From contig DALO01000026.1 of assembly GCA_002496805.1 (NCBI GenBank), positions 1 through 5,912 on the forward strand: a DNA stretch of 5,912 nt, given 5' to 3'. Made by a program: the position numbers and the translations under genes. Below, one piece after another: positions 5,388-5,912 of this stretch. Numbering within the stretch: the stretch's first letter is position 1; each line of letters begins with the position of its first letter. The notes beneath the pieces were generated by a model. It did not search any database. It saw only the letters and a program-made list of their open reading frames with translations, and was not told where the DNA came from. This DNA is from Methanobacterium sp. UBA353. GTDB lineage: Archaea; Methanobacteriota; Methanobacteria; Methanobacteriales; Methanobacteriaceae.

Positions 5388-5702
5388 TTAAAACTGTAAC
5401 TGTTTCAAGCTCTGGAGATTAGAGCATAAAAATGTAACAGTGCCTCTCTTTTTTTCGGCATCCCTAATAAATTTTAGGGTGTTACTCTTCCAAAGTTCTT
5501 TAAGATCTTTTTTCTTGAGAATAGTAAGACGTGTACGGTCATTCTCGGACCATTGGCCGGAATCTGGAGGGTATATGTCTTTAAGCCATAAATCAATTTT
5601 AGCTTCTTTTCTGGACATGTTGGGGGGCCATGATTCATCTATTAATATCCTGTATCCATCTTCTTTTTTTGGGAGTTCGTATATTCCTTTTACTTTTAAC
5701 AT
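5388..5702 (-). CDS. DUF488 family protein, probably frameshifted near its 3' end
   Basis: This is a 104-residue soluble protein of the DUF488 (YeaO-like) family, whose function is unknown. The family pattern is clear in residues 1-45: MLKVKGIYE, then DGYRILID, SWPPNMS and KIDLWLKDIYPP. Next come the helical middle (ENDRTRLTILKKKDLKELW) and the late strand RGTVTFL (86-92). The usual VDRLWPRG signature is altered to IDESWPPN, losing both arginines. After VTFLCSN the family normally continues with a short helix of the type NxALVLxxWL. Here the frame gives LQSLKQLQF and stops, while the next frame (5415 to 5371) gives PELETVTVLKKSRP, which fits better. The ATG at 5702 is chosen because upstream in-frame ATGs lie in or before the promoter, and family homology begins here. 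The ribosome binding site is weak (GGAAAG). It is monocistronic by its own TATA box. Confidence 0.78.
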   Translation of the reverse strand: MLKVKGIYELPKKEDGYRILIDESWPPNMSRKEAKIDLWLKDIYPPDSGQWSENDRTRLTILKKKDLKELWKSNTLKFIRDAEKKRGTVTFLCSNLQSLKQLQF

Positions 5703-5726
5703 GAGTATCGCTTTCCAACCAGTTAA

Positions 5727-5749
5727 TTTATCATGATAAAACATGATAA
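5727..5749. promoter_or_regulatory. CATGATAA sites in the DUF488 leader
   Basis: TTTATCATGATAAA (5727-5740) is a perfect 14-bp palindrome. A second CATGATAA begins at 5742, exactly 10 bp after the first (5732), one helical turn away. A third CATGATA at 5769 overlaps the TATA box. The arrangement suggests a regulator binding on one face of the DNA at and after the transcript start. Confidence 0.45.
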
Positions 5750-5773
5750 TTAATCTAACATTATTAATCATGA

Positions 5774-5781
5774 TATATAAA
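5774..5781 (-). promoter_or_regulatory. TATA box of the DUF488 gene
   Basis: The minus strand reads TTTATATA, an exact archaeal box A. The expected start about 25 bp downstream (near 5752) gives a 50-nt leader to the ATG at 5702 and rules out the in-frame ATG at 5771. Confidence 0.6.
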
Positions 5782-5862
5782 ATTAACTATTTCCCAGTCA
5801 GGTGCACACTCAACACGATCCCTATTTTTTTTGGAGGGGAATGGTCAGTCAGTTTCATAGGT

Positions 5863-5912
5863 GTTAAGATGGTACATCAGGAACAAAACGTTAAGATGGT
5901 ACATCAGGGAAC
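5863..5912. repeat. Two tandem 19-bp repeats at the window edge
   Basis: GTTAAGATGGTACATCAGG occurs exactly at 5863-5881 and 5890-5908, a 27-bp period, each followed by AAC or GAAC. Each copy contains the small dyad GATG-GTA-CATC. Read on the minus strand, each copy starts GTTCC(C)TGATGTACC. Multiple short repeats like this are typical of transposase binding sites at insertion-sequence ends (for example IS21 or IS481 types), but no transposase is visible and the array is cut by the window edge. Confidence 0.7.

Noticed and set aside
5440..5736. Plus-strand open frame antisense to DUF488
   Set aside because: It is the complement of a family-matching gene; its serine- and phenylalanine-rich translation is typical of a shadow frame.
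5703..5771. Longer DUF488 start at 5771 (adds MINNVRLIIMFYHDK...)
   Set aside because: That ATG touches the TTTATATA box and lies upstream of the expected transcript start; family similarity begins at the ATG at 5702.

Overview
The window looks like chromosome of a mesophilic, AT-rich methanogenic archaeon of the order Methanobacteriales, most likely a Methanobacterium-type organism. Four things point there. The family B DNA polymerase ends just after motif C, matching the split PolB known in Methanobacteriales. There is an A-type flavodiiron protein of the F420H2 oxidase/ROO class. Promoter elements look archaeal (TTTATATA-like boxes about 25 bp before the inferred start). A tRNA-Leu gene lacks an encoded CCA. 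Genus-level placement is an inference.

Layout, left to right. A plus-strand response regulator (REC+PAS, no output domain) occupies 103-834. A roughly 240-bp gene-free stretch leads to a plus-strand tRNA-Leu(CAG) at 1079-1161. The tRNA and the minus-strand polB1 (3184 to 1433) converge on a 270-bp spacer. This spacer holds oligo-T tracts and three copies of a TGGGTTTGAAC-containing repeat. Everything to the right of polB1 is also on the minus strand: the flavodiiron protein fprA (4632 to 3445), a small cupin (5040 to 4714) and a DUF488 protein (5702 to 5388). The right edge carries two copies of a 19-bp repeat whose partner element, if any, lies outside the window.

The best mechanistic reading is the cupin-fprA pair, transcribed in one direction with 81 bp between them, probably concerned with oxygen or redox stress. 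The cupin has a well-ordered control region: a TATA box, a perfect 8-2-8 inverted repeat between TATA and the inferred start site, a strong Shine-Dalgarno sequence and a TTG start. DUF488 has its own TTTATATA box and CATGATA-based sites. PolB1 is expected to need a separately encoded PolB2 subunit that is not in this window.

No large undescribed system is evident. The items most worth a second look are the repeat cluster behind polB1, the terminal 19-bp repeats, the operator-like dyads, and a probable frameshift near the 3' end of the DUF488 gene.
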